In this document: in pieces, positions 1 through 5,867 of the stretch
How the letters are laid out: the number at the start of each line of letters is the position of its first letter
How positions within the stretch are numbered: position 1 is the stretch's first letter
DNA from: an uncultured Lachnospiraceae bacterium
GTDB taxonomy: Bacteria; Bacillota; Clostridia; Lachnospirales; Lachnospiraceae
DNA: 33,167 nt
Assembly (NCBI GenBank): GCA_947624815.1
Contig: CANQME010000029.1
Span: forward strand, 1 to 33,167
Direction: 5' to 3'
Program-made: the position numbers and the translations under genes
The notes under the pieces: generated by a model
Databases searched by the model: none
What the model was told of the DNA's origin: nothing
The model's input: only the letters and a program-made list of their open reading frames with translations

Positions 1-147
1 TACCGCGACGATTACTATAATAAAGATTCTGATGCCAAGGATACGGCTGAGGTGATCATCGCCAAGCAGCGCAACGGCCCGATCGGGACGGTAAATCTGC
101 TGTGGCGGCCTGATATAACGAGATTTTTGAACGTGGCGAGGCAGTAA
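1..147 (+). CDS. dnaB: Replicative DNA helicase DnaB, C-terminal end (partial)
   Basis: The first 48 codons read in frame from base 1 to a TAA at 145-147. They match the last stretch of the RecA-like helicase domain of DnaB: an acidic segment with DYYNKDS, then the highly conserved AEVIIAKQRNGPIGTVNL block and the final FLNV segment. DnaB is the hexameric 5'-3' helicase that unwinds DNA at the replication fork. The rest of the gene lies upstream of the window. A strong terminator follows 20 bases after the stop, so dnaB probably ends its transcription unit here. The identification is firm even though only about a tenth of the protein is present. Confidence 0.93.
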   Translation, partial: YRDDYYNKDSDAKDTAEVIIAKQRNGPIGTVNLLWRPDITRFLNVARQ

Positions 148-166
148 CTCGCCTTATGGGTCCGGC

Positions 167-205
167 GCCCGCCGCATGTCCGGCAGGCGGCGGGCCTTTC
201 TGCTT
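167..205 (+). terminator. Intrinsic terminator after dnaB
   Basis: GCCCGCCGC (167-175) pairs perfectly with GCGGCGGGC (187-195) around an 11-base loop. The stem is followed by CTTTCTGCTTTCC, a broken T-tract. The stem is very GC-rich, which would compensate for the weak U-run. Confidence 0.7.
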
Positions 206-306
206 TCCGGGATACATCTTTGCCGCATTCTGGCATAATATCCATTCTCAACGCATATGTATAGTAGCAAGGTACGGAAATTACGTCGCCTAAAGGAGAG
301 ATTTGA

Positions 307-1170
307 ATGGCTGAGGCACGCTACCTGATATCGGACGCGGCCAGGCAGGTCAAAGTGGAGACGCATGTCCTCCGTTACTGGGAGGACGAGCTGGAGCTGG
401 CCATCCCACGCAATGACATGGGACACCGGTACTATACGGATTACCATATCCGTCTGTTCTGTCAGATCCGGGATCTGAAGGACAGGGGATACCAGCTGAA
501 GGCGATCAAAAACGCCTTGAATAAAATGTCGGGCGCGATGGAGGACATTACCATCACCGAAGATCTTATGGAGGAAGAGATGAAAGCAGCCTGGAAGGAA
601 AATCATGCGAGAGCGGAGCTGACCAAGGAGAAGGGCGTAAACGGGACGGAGAAGCAGAATGAGACGGAACGGCGGGAGAGCCGGACATCGGATGGACAGG
701 CTGCCGGCGGAGATCTGGAGACGGCAGATAAGGACGGCGCGGAGAATGAGGAGCAGTCCCGGACGGAACCCGGCGGCGGGCCGGACGGCGGAGAGGACGC
801 CGGTCTGATACCTGCCGGAGAACGGACGCCGGTGCAGGCGGCGGACGCCGGGGAGAAGATGGCGCGCTTCCAGGAGATCATGAATCATATTATCGGACAG
901 GCTGTCGAAGTCAATATGGCCCGGATCAGTCAGGAGATCACCGAGGATGTCAGCGAAGCGGTCAGTGAGAATGTGACCGACCGGGTGATGAAGGAAGTGG
1001 AGTATCTGCTGCGCGTCAGCGATGAGAAGGAGGAGGAGCGGTTCCGGCAGCTGGACGAGACGATCCGCGCCTATCAGAATAAAGGAAAAGGCCGGGCAGA
1101 AGCCGCGGCCACGAAGGTGCCTTTCTTCAGGAAGAAACGGTTCGGAAGAAGCGGGAAAAAGCTGCGCTGA
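307..1170 (+). CDS. MerR-family regulator with disordered linker and helical C-terminus
   Basis: 287 residues; ATG preceded by AAAGGAGAG at 292-300. Residues about 6-75 form a MerR-type winged helix: the ISDAARQVKVETHVLRYWE block, then an RYYTDYHIRLFCQIRDLKDRGYQ-type wing and recognition region. Most MerR proteins continue into a short dimerization helix. Here residues about 97-190 are instead a Glu/Gly/Asp-rich low-complexity linker, followed by a charged helical region (about 195-262) and a basic tail rich in Lys/Arg (FFRKKRFGRSGKKLR). No effector-binding domain or metal-site cysteines are visible. The role is inferred to be DNA binding; target and signal are unknown. It sits alone between dnaB and a convergent hydrolase gene, with no clear own promoter seen. 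Confidence 0.8.
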   Translation: MAEARYLISDAARQVKVETHVLRYWEDELELAIPRNDMGHRYYTDYHIRLFCQIRDLKDRGYQLKAIKNALNKMSGAMEDITITEDLMEEEMKAAWKENHARAELTKEKGVNGTEKQNETERRESRTSDGQAAGGDLETADKDGAENEEQSRTEPGGGPDGGEDAGLIPAGERTPVQAADAGEKMARFQEIMNHIIGQAVEVNMARISQEITEDVSEAVSENVTDRVMKEVEYLLRVSDEKEEERFRQLDETIRAYQNKGKGRAEAAATKVPFFRKKRFGRSGKKLR

Positions 1171-1225
1171 TACCGGCGTGCCGGAAGGAAGCCGGCGTCC
1201 GAAGGAGAAACGGCAGCACGGCAGC

Positions 1226-2020
1226 TTACCGGCCGCCTGCGGCCGCCGCCACAAACGCCCGGAACAGGTTCATTGCGGCGGGATCGTCCTCCCAGAGGTA
1301 TTCCGGATGCCACTGCACGCCGACCAGATACGGATAGTCTTTCATGACCACGCCCTCGATGATGCCGTCGGGGGCGAATGCGCACGCGGTAAGCTGCGGC
1401 GCTACGTCGCGTACCGCCTGGTGATGAGTGCTGTTGACCCGGATGATAAGCTGATGCGGCAGATGCCCGGTCTGACCGGACGTATCCGGGGCGGGGCTTA
1501 CGCTTCCGGGAAACCGTCCTGCGATGATCTCTGCCAGGAGACTGCCTTCCGCCACCTTCACCGTATGGGAGGGTACCCGGTGGGGAAACGGCTGCTGGTG
1601 GGCGATGGGAAGAACGCGTTCCGTCTGGGACGGGATATCCTGATAAATGGTGCCGCCCAGACCGATATTGATCAGCTGGATCCCCCGGCAGATGCCCATG
1701 ACAGGCTTTCGCTGCTCCATCGCCAGCTTAAGAAGGGCGAGCTCCATGCGGTCGCGCTTTACGGAGGCGCTGCCGCAGCCGACGCGGGTATCTTCCCCGA
1801 AGAGGAAGGGATGGACGTCCGGCCCGCCGGTGAACAGAAATCCGTCCAGGACGCCGGCCAGCTGCCGCAGGTCGTCTTCGGAAGCCTCAAGCGGCAGAAT
1901 GACCGGGATGCCGCCGGCTGCCAGAACGGCGCGGGGGCAGTAGGGAGCCTGGATGGTCTCGTCGGTCTGGATATCGTGAGATGTGGTAAGTCCGATCAGT
2001 GGTTTGGGATTGATGCTCAT
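1226..2020 (-). CDS. Gamma-glutamyl-gamma-aminobutyrate hydrolase family protein (peptidase C26)
   Basis: 264 residues, the usual size for the PuuD/C26 family of class I glutamine-amidotransferase-like hydrolases, which cleave gamma-glutamyl amide bonds. The oxyanion region is DGFLFTGGPDV (about 59-69). The nucleophile Cys111 lies in GICRGIQLINIGLGG, and the partners His238 and Glu240 are in GVQWHPE, so the triad is intact. Start is the ATG whose complement is at 2018-2020, with GGAG upstream. The actual substrate cannot be read from sequence: no putrescine-utilization genes are nearby, so a role in polyamine degradation is not supported by context. Convergent with the MerR-like gene, 55 bases apart. 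Confidence 0.88.
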   Translation of the reverse strand: MSINPKPLIGLTTSHDIQTDETIQAPYCPRAVLAAGGIPVILPLEASEDDLRQLAGVLDGFLFTGGPDVHPFLFGEDTRVGCGSASVKRDRMELALLKLAMEQRKPVMGICRGIQLINIGLGGTIYQDIPSQTERVLPIAHQQPFPHRVPSHTVKVAEGSLLAEIIAGRFPGSVSPAPDTSGQTGHLPHQLIIRVNSTHHQAVRDVAPQLTACAFAPDGIIEGVVMKDYPYLVGVQWHPEYLWEDDPAAMNLFRAFVAAAAGGR

Positions 2021-2082
2021 GGCTGGTCTCCTTCCGGCTTGGCGTACGGCCGCCGGGCGCGGCAGTACGGGGTTCTATACAG

Positions 2083-2115
2083 CAAAACACCCTCCCCGCG
2101 TGCCGGCGGGAAGGG
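2083..2115 (-). terminator. Intrinsic terminator after ferredoxin gene
   Basis: On the minus strand CCCTTCCCGC pairs with GCGGGGAGGG (one A-C mismatch) around CGGCAC, followed by TGTTTTGCT. It starts 17 bases past the ferredoxin stop codon. Confidence 0.75.
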
Positions 2116-2132
2116 CGTTATGTAGGTCCTGA

Positions 2133-2303
2133 TTATGCTTCGCTGATTGCTCCGGTCGGGCAGGCTGCTTCGCAGGCGCCGCAGTCGATGCAGCTGTCAG
2201 CATCTACGACATACTGTCCGTCGCCCTGGGAGATAGCCCCTACCGGGCACTCAGCCTCGCAGGTACCGCAGCTTACGCAAGCATCACTAATTACACGTGC
2301 CAT
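2133..2303 (-). CDS. Ferredoxin, 2[4Fe-4S] clostridial type
   Basis: 56 residues beginning MARVISDACV. Two classical cluster motifs are present: CVSCGTCEAECP and CIDCGACEAACP, with the pseudo-twofold symmetry of clostridial 8Fe ferredoxins. It is a soluble low-potential electron carrier, the likely partner for hydrogenases, pyruvate:ferredoxin oxidoreductase and, in this window, the Etf/lactate dehydrogenase complex. An ATG 18 bases further upstream would add MKEVFI, but those codons contain the ribosome site GAAGGAGG, so the start at 2303 is preferred. Monocistronic: own promoter at 2342-2370 and own terminator. Confidence 0.96.
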   Translation of the reverse strand: MARVISDACVSCGTCEAECPVGAISQGDGQYVVDADSCIDCGACEAACPTGAISEA

Positions 2304-2341
2304 AATAAATACCTCCTTCAATATTCTTTACATGTGTAATC

Positions 2342-2370
2342 ATTCTATAACAGATTCACAAAATATTCAA
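2342..2370 (-). promoter_or_regulatory. Probable sigma-A promoter of ferredoxin gene
   Basis: On the minus strand TTGAAT (2365-2370) and TAGAAT (2342-2347) are separated by 17 bases in an AT-rich stretch, about 40 bases before the ferredoxin start. Confidence 0.55.
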
Positions 2371-2428
2371 GAGGAAAATACAGATGCAAATGTACAAAAT
2401 TGGGAGCATCGCGGCTGCAGAGGAGACG

Positions 2429-3166
2429 CTAGAGCCGGCGCATCACCTGCAGCGCTTTCCCGCGGCAAACGACCTGATAATGCTCCTCATAGTAGGCTTC
2501 GCTGGCGTACTCGTGGCGGATCTTCGTGCCGTATTCCGCCAGAATATTGCAGACGCGGCTGAAGGCCAGCTCATCCGCCCCCTCGCGCGAGACCGTCAGG
2601 TAGTAGGAGGAGGTGTCCGGCTTCTTATACAGGGTGTTCACGCCGTCATACAGATCGCCGCAGGCCCTGGCTGCGTCGGAAACCCGGTCCAGACTGTCGA
2701 AGGTGTAGACGCGGACCGACGCTTCCTGCTGCGGCTCCTCCGTCTCCTGGGAGGCGGACTCTGCCTCGGCCGTCTGGTTCGCCAGTCCCATCGGGATCCC
2801 CAGCAGTCTCGCCAGACCGTCGGCGCCCTCCAGCAGCTCGCTGGCCAGCTCGTTCAGCATATCGGAATCCTCGTCGGACGCCGGGGAGAAGCGGGAGAAA
2901 CGGGTATCCAGCTCTTCCGGATCCTCGATCTTGGTGATGACCAGCATGACGCTCTCGTTGGACAGCGGAATGGCCTCCACCATCAGCGGAATGTCCTCCG
3001 CCTCGAAGCCGACCTCGTTCGAAGCCTTCTGGATCATCTCGCGGAACAGTCCCCGGGCTTTCTCGCTGCCGTAGGCCAGCTCGCGAAGGTTGAGATTGCG
3101 CACGCTCAGGTCAAAGCTTGTCAGCGTGCAGCGGATCTGGTTCTCGTTGATGCGCTCTATCTTCAT
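2429..3166 (-). CDS. mecA: Adaptor protein MecA
   Basis: 245 residues. The N-terminal domain starts MKIERINENQIRCTLT, the substrate-recognition domain of MecA/YpbH. A charged linker (about 85-150, Glu/Ser-rich) leads to the C-terminal ClpC-binding domain, with FDSLDRV and the LYKK and YYLTV blocks. MecA brings substrates (ComK in Bacillus) to the ClpC ATPase for unfolding and degradation by ClpCP. No comK or clpC is in this window, so the substrate here is unknown. Start ATG has GGAAGGA about ten bases upstream. It is divergent from the kinase operon, with a 213-base shared regulatory region. Confidence 0.9.
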   Translation of the reverse strand: MKIERINENQIRCTLTSFDLSVRNLNLRELAYGSEKARGLFREMIQKASNEVGFEAEDIPLMVEAIPLSNESVMLVITKIEDPEELDTRFSRFSPASDEDSDMLNELASELLEGADGLARLLGIPMGLANQTAEAESASQETEEPQQEASVRVYTFDSLDRVSDAARACGDLYDGVNTLYKKPDTSSYYLTVSREGADELAFSRVCNILAEYGTKIRHEYASEAYYEEHYQVVCRGKALQVMRRL

Positions 3167-3212
3167 ACAGGATCACATCCTTCCTTACAGGCGAATAAAA
3201 TACATCACCATA

Positions 3213-3242
3213 AATATACTATATGTTACGGTCAAATATCAA
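3213..3242 (-). promoter_or_regulatory. Probable promoter of mecA
   Basis: On the minus strand TTGATA (3237-3242) and TATATT (3213-3218) are separated by 18 bases. An overlapping pair, TTGACC and TATGGT with 17 bases between, also fits, so the exact start is uncertain. Confidence 0.5.
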
Positions 3243-3292
3243 TTCCTATGTAGTATTTTTTAGAAAAAATTTTGGAATTTTTCATTTTTCCG

Positions 3293-3321
3293 TTGCGAAA
3301 CGGGGCTGTTTATATTAAGAT
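3293..3321 (+). promoter_or_regulatory. Possible promoter of kinase operon
   Basis: TTGCGA (3293-3298) and TAAGAT (3316-3321) are 17 bases apart, each four of six to consensus. The -35 lies in a small inverted repeat, CCGTT-gcga-AACGG (3290-3303). This is the best match in the 213-base divergent region but it is weak. Confidence 0.35.
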
Positions 3322-3379
3322 AGACCATGTAAGAGATGGTATTGACAGAAGGAGGTGACTTGCCAAGGACACCGTTCTG

Positions 3380-4801
3380 TTGGACAAATACCAGCTGATC
3401 CGTATTCTGGGGCAGGGACGAAGCGGCACCGTATATCTGGCGAAGCATCTGGAGCTGGACGCCTGGCGGGCCATCAAGCAGGTTCCCAAATCTTCAGCCT
3501 GTTATGAACAGTTTCGCAGGGAAGCATTGCTTCTGAAGCGGCTGCGTCATCCGTGTATCCCCATTGTATACGATCTCGAAGAAGACAGTCAGTACAGTTA
3601 TCTCATGGAAGAGTTTCTTGAAGGAGACTCGCTCTACGACCTTGTGCATGCGCAGGGTCCTCTGAACCAGGACGCCGTTATCCGTTACGGAATTCAGATC
3701 TGCGGCCTGGTCCAATATCTGCATTCAGCAGAAATGATCCCTATTTTGTATCTTGATCTGCAGCCCAGAAATCTTTTGGTATGCCATGGGCAGGTGAAAT
3801 TACTGGATTTCGATCACTCCGATACGCTTACCGGGGCCAATGAGGCCGCCGAACGCTACGGTACGGAAGGCTTTATCGCGCCGGAGCAGCGGGAAGGCGG
3901 TTATCTGGATATCCGAACGGATGTGTATCAGATCGGGGCGGTGCTTTCCTATATGGCAGCCGGAGGGGTGCGGAACGAGGGATTATCTTCAGCGGTTCCC
4001 GGGGAACTGGGGGCCATTATCCGCAGGTGTCTCAGCCACGACGCCGGCCGGCGCTACGGGTCGGCGGAGGAAGTGGGGGAGGCGCTTGGCGGTCTGCACT
4101 CCAACAAAGAGTGTCTTCGTCAATTACGATCACCGTCTCTTACAGTCAGTCTCGCCTCGGCCCGTCCGGGAGCGGGAGTTACCCACATCGCCATCGGCCT
4201 GGCCGCATGGCTGAACCGGCATGGCTGTCCGGCCCTTTATGAGGAGCGGAACCGCTCCGGCGATGTAAGGGCGATCGGGGAGAGGCTGGGGATACCGGCC
4301 GATTCCCACGGGATCCATACCGTGAAGCAGCTGCCGATGAAGCCCCGCTACGGCGGGGCGGTAAGGCTTGAGGAGAGCTTCTATCCCGTGCTTGTGCGGG
4401 ATTACGGAGCGGCGCTTCACGAGGCGGCCGCTGAGGCCGTATCGGACCGGGAAGCCGGAAGAAGGACTCTGTTTCTGGCCGTCTGCGGCGGCAAATGGTG
4501 GGACGGGCGCAGCCTGTCCGCGATCCTCGGAGAGCTTGAGTCCGTGGGACCGGCGGAATCGTCCGGCCGGATCATTCTCTTCAATCATGCGGTTTCGGGA
4601 GCTCTGCGGCAGCCCGCCCGGAAGGGGAAAGCGCGCTGCCTGCAGGTCCCGTATTTTCCGGACCCTTTTCGTCCGGCAGGGGAAGCGGACGCCTTCTTCG
4701 AAACGGCCCTGGCCGGCTATCTTAAGAAGGAGGGAACGGAAAGGTGGGATTTATCCGGCAGAAGAAAAGCACCGTGGAGGAGCCGAGGATCATCGGCGTA
4801 A
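3380..4801 (+). CDS. Hanks-type Ser/Thr protein kinase fused to a ParA/TadZ-like domain
   Basis: 473 residues from a TTG start. Residues 1-240 are a protein kinase: glycine loop GQGRSGTVY (11-19), Lys33 in AIK, Glu48 of helix C, catalytic loop YLDLQPRNLL (Asp126, Asn131), DFD in place of DFG (Asp143), and APEQ (167-170). HRD is replaced by YLD, but the ATP and metal ligands are kept, so activity is plausible. From about 253 a second domain begins like a ParA/CpaE/TadZ P-loop protein (SARPGAGVTH, 260-269), with Val where the Walker A lysine should be. There is no transmembrane segment and no PASTA repeat, unlike PrkC. The start is uncertain: GGAGGTGA at 3351-3358 is 21 bases away and contains an in-frame stop, while AAGGA at 3365-3369 has good spacing. 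The 3' end overlaps the next gene by 58 bases. Confidence 0.8.
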   Translation: MDKYQLIRILGQGRSGTVYLAKHLELDAWRAIKQVPKSSACYEQFRREALLLKRLRHPCIPIVYDLEEDSQYSYLMEEFLEGDSLYDLVHAQGPLNQDAVIRYGIQICGLVQYLHSAEMIPILYLDLQPRNLLVCHGQVKLLDFDHSDTLTGANEAAERYGTEGFIAPEQREGGYLDIRTDVYQIGAVLSYMAAGGVRNEGLSSAVPGELGAIIRRCLSHDAGRRYGSAEEVGEALGGLHSNKECLRQLRSPSLTVSLASARPGAGVTHIAIGLAAWLNRHGCPALYEERNRSGDVRAIGERLGIPADSHGIHTVKQLPMKPRYGGAVRLEESFYPVLVRDYGAALHEAAAEAVSDREAGRRTLFLAVCGGKWWDGRSLSAILGELESVGPAESSGRIILFNHAVSGALRQPARKGKARCLQVPYFPDPFRPAGEADAFFETALAGYLKKEGTERWDLSGRRKAPWRSRGSSA

Positions 4802-5343
4802 CGGGAGCGGGCCGCAGTCTGGGGACGACGCATCTGTGCGTCCTTGCGGCCAACTATCTGTGCAGCGCCTGCGGCCGCAGAACGGCGGTCCTGGAGTGGA
4901 ACGGCCATGGGGATTTCAGGCGGTTCGGCAGCGTCTGCACGGGACTTTCAGCAGCGGAAAGCTGCTATCGGATCCAGGAGGCGGACTTCTATCCGGAGTC
5001 CGCCGGGGATGTACTGGCGGAATGCCTCCACAAAGGGTATGAGGAGATCCTGATCGATTTCGGAAGCCTTGGGGAGCAGGACGTCCAGGAGTTGCTCAGG
5101 TGCCACAGGGTGCTTCTGACCGTTTCCTTCAGCGAATGGCAGATGGAGGCGCCCGGGAATCCGCGGTCATGGGAGGAATGTGCGGAGAAGAACGGCTGGT
5201 TATGCCTGGCTGCCTTCGGCAGCGAGGAATCCAGAATCAGATGGAATAAGAGGCGCAGACCGGCCGTGCGGCGGATTCCGCTTTCAGCGGACGCGTTTAC
5301 TGTCACGCAGCAGGTGATGGAATTCATGAAGACAATCCTGTGA
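4744..5343 (+). CDS. TadZ/CpaE-like ParA-superfamily protein with degenerate P-loop
   Basis: 199 residues from a GTG start with an excellent AAGGAGGG nine bases upstream (4727-4734), inside the end of the kinase gene. The fold is suggested by an initial strand IIGVTG, a loop GAGRSLGTTH (21-30), a helix LCVLAANYL, AVLEWNGHGDFRRFG in the switch I position, and ILIDFGSLG as a Walker-B-like strand. The P-loop has Gly in place of the invariant lysine, as in many TadZ/CpaE proteins that localize pilus machinery rather than hydrolyse ATP quickly. It is short for the family and lacks a receiver domain. No Flp/Tad pilus genes are in the window, so its partner is unknown. Its resemblance to the C-terminal half of the preceding kinase suggests the two domains could pair. 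Confidence 0.65.
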   Translation: MGFIRQKKSTVEEPRIIGVTGAGRSLGTTHLCVLAANYLCSACGRRTAVLEWNGHGDFRRFGSVCTGLSAAESCYRIQEADFYPESAGDVLAECLHKGYEEILIDFGSLGEQDVQELLRCHRVLLTVSFSEWQMEAPGNPRSWEECAEKNGWLCLAAFGSEESRIRWNKRRRPAVRRIPLSADAFTVTQQVMEFMKTIL

Positions 5344-5417
5344 CATCCCCTTTCCCAACGATGTGTCACGAACAGCCTCCGGGAAGGGAGAGGAACAGTG
5401 AGGAGACAAAAAAAGCG

Positions 5418-5642
5418 ATGGATTGGTATCTTCAGGAGGAAAAGGACCAGTACGTAAACGGCCTCAAGCGTTACGAGGCCAGGGGGATCCCGGTCTACAT
5501 CGACGGCACGGTGCCGGAGGACGGAGACTGGGAAAAGATCTTTCAGGTAAATGAAGACGGTTCCTTCTATATGTGCGATTATGTAGGCGCGCAGGAGGGC
5601 TGTCTGCGGGAGATCCGGTTCGACCGGGTTTATAACCGGTGA
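5418..5642 (+). CDS. Small conserved-looking protein of unknown function
   Basis: 74 residues starting MDWYLQEEKDQYVNGLKRY. I do not recognise the family. The protein is soluble and acidic, without cysteine clusters or membrane segments. It has a central IPVYIDGTVPEDGDW segment and a final strand-rich part (GSFYMCDYVG, REIRFDRV). AGGAG at 5401-5405 lies 12 bases before the ATG. The frame is open back to a GTG at 5340, overlapping the previous stop, but that start has no ribosome site. It is the third member of the kinase/TadZ-like unit by position, 74 bases after the previous stop. Function cannot be assigned. Confidence 0.6.
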   Translation: MDWYLQEEKDQYVNGLKRYEARGIPVYIDGTVPEDGDWEKIFQVNEDGSFYMCDYVGAQEGCLREIRFDRVYNR

Positions 5643-5652
5643 GAACCGGTGT

Positions 5653-5706
5653 CAAAGTGGGGCCCCGGGGAGCATCATCTTCCGTCTGCAGCCGGCAAAG
5701 TGGGGC
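5653..5706 (+). repeat. Pair of 11-bp direct repeats upstream of GH18 gene
   Basis: CAAAGTGGGGC occurs at 5653-5663 and again at 5696-5706, 43 bases apart (about four helical turns), shortly before the promoter region. They may be protein-binding sites or a chance duplication. Confidence 0.4.
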
Positions 5707-5755
5707 ACAGGGTGGGTGGGAATTAAAAAAAAATTAAGAAGTTGAAGGGGGAAAA

Positions 5756-5782
5756 TATGTTATAATCTCGACAGAGATTATA
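5756..5782 (+). promoter_or_regulatory. -10 box inside a 9-bp inverted repeat (promoter/operator of GH18 gene)
   Basis: TATAAT at 5761-5766 is a perfect -10 hexamer, preceded by an AT-rich tract (5720-5740). It is the left end of TATAATCTC-gaca-GAGATTATA (5761-5782), a perfect inverted repeat. The nearest -35-like hexamer, TTGAAG (5742-5747), is only 13 bases away, too close for normal sigma-A use. Either an activator helps or another -35 is used. Confidence 0.5.
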
Positions 5783-5785
5783 GTG

Positions 5786-5828
5786 GCGCGGTCCGGCGTC
5801 CGAACGGGAGGAGGACGCCGGGCCGTGC
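5786..5828 (+). promoter_or_regulatory. Long 5'-leader hairpin before GH18 gene
   Basis: The strand 5786-5801 pairs with 5813-5828 over 16 base pairs, including two G-T wobbles. The core is CCGGCGTCC with GGACGCCGG and the loop is GAACGGGAGGA. It lies just after the expected transcription start and about 40 bases before the start codon. No T-tract follows, so it is not a simple terminator. Confidence 0.6.
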
Positions 5829-5867
5829 GCATCCCCCTAACGCATACATACCTCAGGAGGAATTTGT

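Noticed and set aside
154-1254. 366-residue minus-strand open frame over the MerR-like gene and dnaB terminator
   Set aside because: It crosses a terminator hairpin and is Leu/Arg/His-rich shadow of a clear helix-turn-helix gene.
5742-5766. Ordinary sigma-A promoter TTGAAG/TATAAT
   Set aside because: The spacer is only 13 bases, so the pair cannot work as a standard promoter; only the -10 is kept as a call.
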